From Acidobacteriota bacterium (GTDB lineage Bacteria > Planctomycetota > Phycisphaerae > WQYP01 > JAJZKJ01): DNA of 8,682 nucleotides. The position numbers and the translations under genes were made by a program. Location: the NCBI GenBank assembly GCA_021804195.1, contig JAJZKJ010000073.1:1-8682 (forward strand), written 5' to 3'. Under the pieces are notes generated by a model. That model worked only from the letters and a program-made list of their open reading frames with translations, ran no database searches and had not been told where the DNA came from. How positions within the stretch are numbered: position 1 is the first letter of the stretch; the number at the start of each line of letters is the position of its first letter. This document shows, piece after piece, positions 6,620 through 8,682 of the stretch.

Positions 6620-6766
6620 AGCCTGTCTCATCAATGGTGCGTGCCATTAGATCAGGGTAGGTTTGCGGCTTTTCCAGCGAAACAATTCCGCGGGGTGGGC
6701 CCGAGCGAAAGAAAAGCCGCATGCATGGCGTGAACTGCAATCCACACGGCTTGATGAGACAGGTTC
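6619..6766. mobile_element. 148-bp MITE-like element with TA target duplication
   Basis: GAGCCTGTCTCATCAA (6619-6634) and its inverted copy at 6751-6766 match at 15 of 16 positions. TA lies immediately outside both ends (6617-6618 and 6767-6768), as expected of a TA target duplication. A second perfect inverted pair, TGCGGCTTTTC (6664-6674) with its complement at 6711-6721, is placed symmetrically, 45 nt from each end, so the whole element can fold back on itself. It has no convincing coding capacity, so it would be mobilised in trans by a transposase elsewhere, possibly IS630- or IS5-type, which is not determined here. Its left end forms the last base of the peroxiredoxin stop codon. Confidence 0.7.
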
Positions 6767-6784
6767 TAAGCGGCGCAAACCACT

Positions 6785-6807
6785 AAAAAAAAGCGGCTGT
6801 GCCGCTT
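6785..6807 (-). terminator. Intrinsic terminator-like hairpin oriented to the minus strand
   Basis: AAGCGGC (6791-6797) and GCCGCTT (6801-6807) form a perfect 7-bp stem with a TGT loop. On the minus strand the stem is followed by an 8-base T run (complement of A 6785-6792), the classic rho-independent layout. No minus-strand gene lies to its right. On the + strand it has no T run but would be a 3' hairpin for the peptidase/peroxiredoxin transcript; without the mobile element it would start about 20 nt after the stop codon. Confidence 0.5.
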
Positions 6808-6832
6808 CCCGCGCCGGCGGCGTGGAATCAGC

Positions 6833-6862
6833 TACAATGCTCTCCATTACAAATGTGGAGAG
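6833..6862 (+). promoter_or_regulatory. Possible -10 box and inverted repeat over the adenosine deaminase ribosome binding site
   Basis: TACAAT (6833-6838) is a good -10 hexamer about 30 nt before ATG 6868, but no clear -35 is seen. CTCTCCA (6840-6846) and TGGAGAG (6856-6862) are perfect inverted copies with a 9-nt loop. The right arm contains the Shine-Dalgarno GGAG for the deaminase. If transcription starts upstream of 6840 the RNA hairpin would hide the ribosome binding site. If TACAAT is the true -10, transcription would start near 6845 and the repeat is better read as a DNA operator. Confidence 0.35.
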
Positions 6863-6867
6863 ATCCT

Positions 6868-8400
6868 ATGCGGCGTTCCTTCGGCGTGGCATTTGCCATC
6901 ATCGTCTTTTTTTTATTCCGGGCCGTGGCCCTTGGCCAAAAAAAACCTCCCGCTCCGCGTTTAACGCCCACCCAGCGCACCGCCCTTTACCTGCGCTCGA
7001 TCGCGAAGCAGCCCGAAATGCTGATTCCGTTTTTCCGCCGCTTGCCCAAGGGCGGCGATCTGCACGACCATCTTTCCGGCGCGGTTTATGCCGAAAGCTA
7101 TATTCACTGGGCGGCGGAAGCCGGCGACTGCGTGGCCCGGCACAGTGAAAAGCTCTACCGCCCGCCCTGCCAGAAGGGCGACCGGTTGGCGTCACAGGCG
7201 CTGCACGACAGCTCTTTCTACACCCGTCTGCTCGATGCCTGGTCCATGCTGGGCTGGCATCCGGCCATCGAATCGGGTCACGACCATTTCTTCGCCACCT
7301 TCGGCAAATACAGCCTGGCCGAGCGCGGACACATGGGGGACATGCTGGCGCAGGTGGCCGAACGCAGCGCCCGGCAGAATCTGATCTATCTCGAGCTGAT
7401 GGAGACGCTCGACCGCGACACCGCGGCCCACATCGGCGAAAGCGTGCCCTGGACGCCCGATTTCGCGCTGATGCGCCGCCGGCTCGCGCGCGCCGGGCTG
7501 GCGCGGGCGGTGAGTTTCGCCCAGGCCCGCATCGCCCGCGGCGAAGCGCGCATGCGCCAGGATCTGGCCTGCGGCACGCCCCGGGCCAAGCCCGGCTGCC
7601 GCGTCACGGTGCGCTTTCTGTATCAGGCCATCCGCGCCCTGCCGCCGGGCGCGGTCTTCGCCCAGTTCCTCACCGGCTTCGCGCTGGCGCGCAAAAATCC
7701 ATGGGTGGTCGGGCTGAATCTGGTCGCGCCGGAAGACGGCTATGTCGCGCTGCATGACTTTATGCTGCAAATGCATATGCTGCAATACCTGCACCGGCTC
7801 TATCCTCAGGTCAGGATTTCGCTTCACGCCGGCGAACTCTATCCGCAACTGGTGCGGCCGCGTTATTTGCGCTATCACATCCGCGATTCCATCGAAATCG
7901 GCCATGCCAGCCGCATTGGCCACGGCGTGGACATCATGCACGAGCGCCATCCCTTTCAACTGCTGCGGGAAATGCGGCGCAAAAACATACTGGTTGAGAT
8001 CTGCCTCACCAGCAACGCCGATATCCTCGGAATCCAGGGCCCGTTCCATCCTTTGCCCGTGTACCTGCGCTACCGCGTGCCGGTGGCTCTCGCCACCGAC
8101 GATCAGGGAGTGGCGCGCAGCGATATTTCCCGTCAGTTTCTGCGTGCCGAGCTGACCTATCATCTTGGCTATCCGGCGCTGAAGCAGATGATCCGCAATA
8201 GTCTCGATTACGCCTTCATTCCCGGGCGCAGCCTTTGGCGCAAGCCGGAAGTATTTCATCCCATCGCCGCCTGTGCCCCTGGCCGTCTGGGCGCCCGCCG
8301 GCCCGCGCCGGCCTGCGCTGCCTTTTTAAAATCCAGTCCCAAAGCCCGGCTGGAATGGCGGCTGGAACGGGAGCTAAGGAAATTCGAGGCGCGGTACTGA
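6868..8400 (+). CDS. Secreted adenosine deaminase family protein
   Basis: A metal-dependent amidohydrolase-fold deaminase of 510 residues, expected to convert adenosine (or a related aminopurine nucleoside) to inosine and ammonia outside the cytoplasm. A signal peptide is visible (MRRS, hydrophobic 6-22, then GQKK). Active-site motifs of the adenosine deaminase family are all present: GGDLHDHLSGA (62-72, zinc ligands His66 and His68), SLHAGEL (318-324, His320 and Glu323), SRIGHGVDI (348-356, His352) and ALATDDQGV (407-415, Asp411/Asp412). It is longer than cytosolic enzymes (about 330-350), with an added N-terminal helical region of about 60 residues, insertions at 80-150 and a C-terminal extension, as in other exported bacterial members. 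ATG 6868 is chosen over the in-frame GTG 6799 because GGAG sits at 6857-6860 and the signal peptide then begins the protein. It appears monocistronic, perhaps for purine salvage. Confidence 0.9.
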   Translation: MRRSFGVAFAIIVFFLFRAVALGQKKPPAPRLTPTQRTALYLRSIAKQPEMLIPFFRRLPKGGDLHDHLSGAVYAESYIHWAAEAGDCVARHSEKLYRPPCQKGDRLASQALHDSSFYTRLLDAWSMLGWHPAIESGHDHFFATFGKYSLAERGHMGDMLAQVAERSARQNLIYLELMETLDRDTAAHIGESVPWTPDFALMRRRLARAGLARAVSFAQARIARGEARMRQDLACGTPRAKPGCRVTVRFLYQAIRALPPGAVFAQFLTGFALARKNPWVVGLNLVAPEDGYVALHDFMLQMHMLQYLHRLYPQVRISLHAGELYPQLVRPRYLRYHIRDSIEIGHASRIGHGVDIMHERHPFQLLREMRRKNILVEICLTSNADILGIQGPFHPLPVYLRYRVPVALATDDQGVARSDISRQFLRAELTYHLGYPALKQMIRNSLDYAFIPGRSLWRKPEVFHPIAACAPGRLGARRPAPACAAFLKSSPKARLEWRLERELRKFEARY

Positions 8401-8520
8401 AACTGCGTCAATTCCGCTGAGTGCGCATGCAAGCCCAGCAGGCAAGGCCCGCCGCGGCCAGGGCGCATAGATCGGCGGCAGGGCTGGAGGGAGGGATGTA
8501 TTTGCCTCATTCCCGCTGCG

Positions 8521-8543
8521 CTGGGCCAGACGGCCCGGATTTG
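8521..8543 (+). terminator. Weak terminator-like hairpin after the adenosine deaminase gene
   Basis: CTGGGCC (8521-8527) pairs with GGCCCGG (8532-8538) around an AGAC loop, 7 bp with one G-U, then ATTTGG. The T run is only three bases, so termination would be inefficient. The 202-bp gap 8401-8602 shows no other gene; AT-rich TAAAATATTAG (8545-8555) could hold a -10 element for the tRNA but no -35 box supports it. Confidence 0.25.
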
Positions 8544-8584
8544 GTAAAATATTAGAAATGCGCGTCTTGCGGTGCCAGGCCTTC

Positions 8585-8598
8585 GGCGGGCGCCCGCC
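8585..8598. repeat. 14-bp perfect palindrome just before tRNA-Glu
   Basis: GGCGGGCGCCCGCC is its own reverse complement and ends 4 nt before the mature tRNA 5' end. In RNA it would form at most a short tight hairpin in the 5' leader removed by RNase P; as DNA it may be no more than GC-rich chance. Confidence 0.35.
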
Positions 8599-8602
8599 CC
8601 GC

Positions 8603-8680
8603 GTCCCCGTCGTCTAGCCCGGCCCAGGACATCGCCCTTTCACGGCGGTAACACGGGTTCAAATCCCGTCGGGGACGCCA
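8603..8680 (+). tRNA. tRNA-Glu (anticodon TTC)
   Basis: A full cloverleaf can be drawn: acceptor GTCCCCG (8603-8609) with CGGGGAC (8670-8676); D stem GTC (8612-8614) with GAC (8628-8630); anticodon stem TCGCC (8632-8636) with GGCGG (8644-8648), including one U-G pair; loop CTTTCAC with anticodon TTC at 8639-8641; T stem ACGGG (8653-8657) with CCCGT (8665-8669) and loop TTCAAAT. Discriminator G is 8677 and CCA is encoded at 8678-8680. The anticodon arm is nearly identical to that of E. coli tRNA-Glu as I recall it. It decodes GAA/GAG. tRNA 3' ends are common integration sites, but the window ends 2 nt later, so none can be judged. Confidence 0.97.
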
Positions 8681-8682
8681 AA

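Noticed and set aside
6086..6634. Long minus-strand open frame opposite the peroxiredoxin
   Set aside because: It is a shadow of GC-rich coding sequence on the + strand; the product has no family features while the + strand encodes a clear peroxiredoxin.
6799..6867. Longer start (GTG 6799) for the adenosine deaminase
   Set aside because: The start would lie in the loop of the hairpin at 6791-6807 and would put 23 non-signal residues before a normal signal peptide. ATG 6868 has a well placed GGAG.
6663..7148. Open frame of 161 codons on the + strand
   Set aside because: It begins inside the MITE-like element and runs through the deaminase gene in the wrong frame; no recognisable domain.
7192..8259. 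355-codon minus-strand open frame opposite the adenosine deaminase
   Set aside because: Antisense shadow. The + strand carries all deaminase active-site motifs and a signal peptide; the minus product looks like no known protein.
8603..8680. tRNA-Sec (selC), considered because of the TGA codon upstream
   Set aside because: The cloverleaf has a 7-bp acceptor, a short 4-nt variable region and anticodon TTC, so it is an ordinary tRNA-Glu. tRNA-Sec would have anticodon TCA, an 8-bp acceptor and a long variable arm.

Overview
The window looks like a piece of a GC-rich (about 60%) Gram-negative bacterial chromosome. The gene set (exosortase with an EpsI-like partner and outer-membrane polysaccharide export, secreted S9 peptidase, secreted adenosine deaminase, apparent selenocysteine use) would fit Acidobacteriota. 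That placement is an inference from gene content and no marker gene here proves it.

Left part (1-2670, + strand): the end of an operon. The tail of an upstream gene, an exosortase, an EpsI-like protein and a Wza/OPX-type polysaccharide export protein are joined by three successive ATGA stop/start overlaps, so translation is probably coupled. This suggests an exopolysaccharide export and exosortase locus whose start lies outside the window. After a 127-bp gap with a possible extended -10 promoter comes a secreted FecR-like protein with an Asn/Gly/Ser-rich tail (2798-3493). It converges on cutA (3497-3832, minus), leaving only 3 nt between the stops.

Middle part (3976-6619, + strand): a secreted S9-family prolyl-oligopeptidase-type serine peptidase, followed 4 nt later by the most notable gene. 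This is a Bcp/PrxQ-like peroxiredoxin with an in-frame TGA (6281-6283) exactly at the peroxidatic cysteine of the PxxxTxxC motif. A stem-loop with a G-first loop follows 17 nt after the TGA, as expected of a bacterial SECIS element. The full gene is therefore 6158-6619 (153 residues, Sec42). Gene callers that treat TGA as stop would lose its catalytic half or call it a pseudogene.

Right part (6619-8682): a 148-bp MITE-like element with 16-bp terminal inverted repeats and a TA duplication sits exactly in the stop codon of the peroxiredoxin gene. It appears to have changed TAA to TAG without altering the protein. A hairpin with an A-tract (terminator-like on the minus strand), a secreted adenosine deaminase (6868-8400) and a tRNA-Glu(TTC) gene (8603-8680) follow.

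No CRISPR array, rRNA or complete insertion sequence was seen. No selA, selB, selC or selD lies in the window, so selenocysteine decoding rests on the local sequence evidence.
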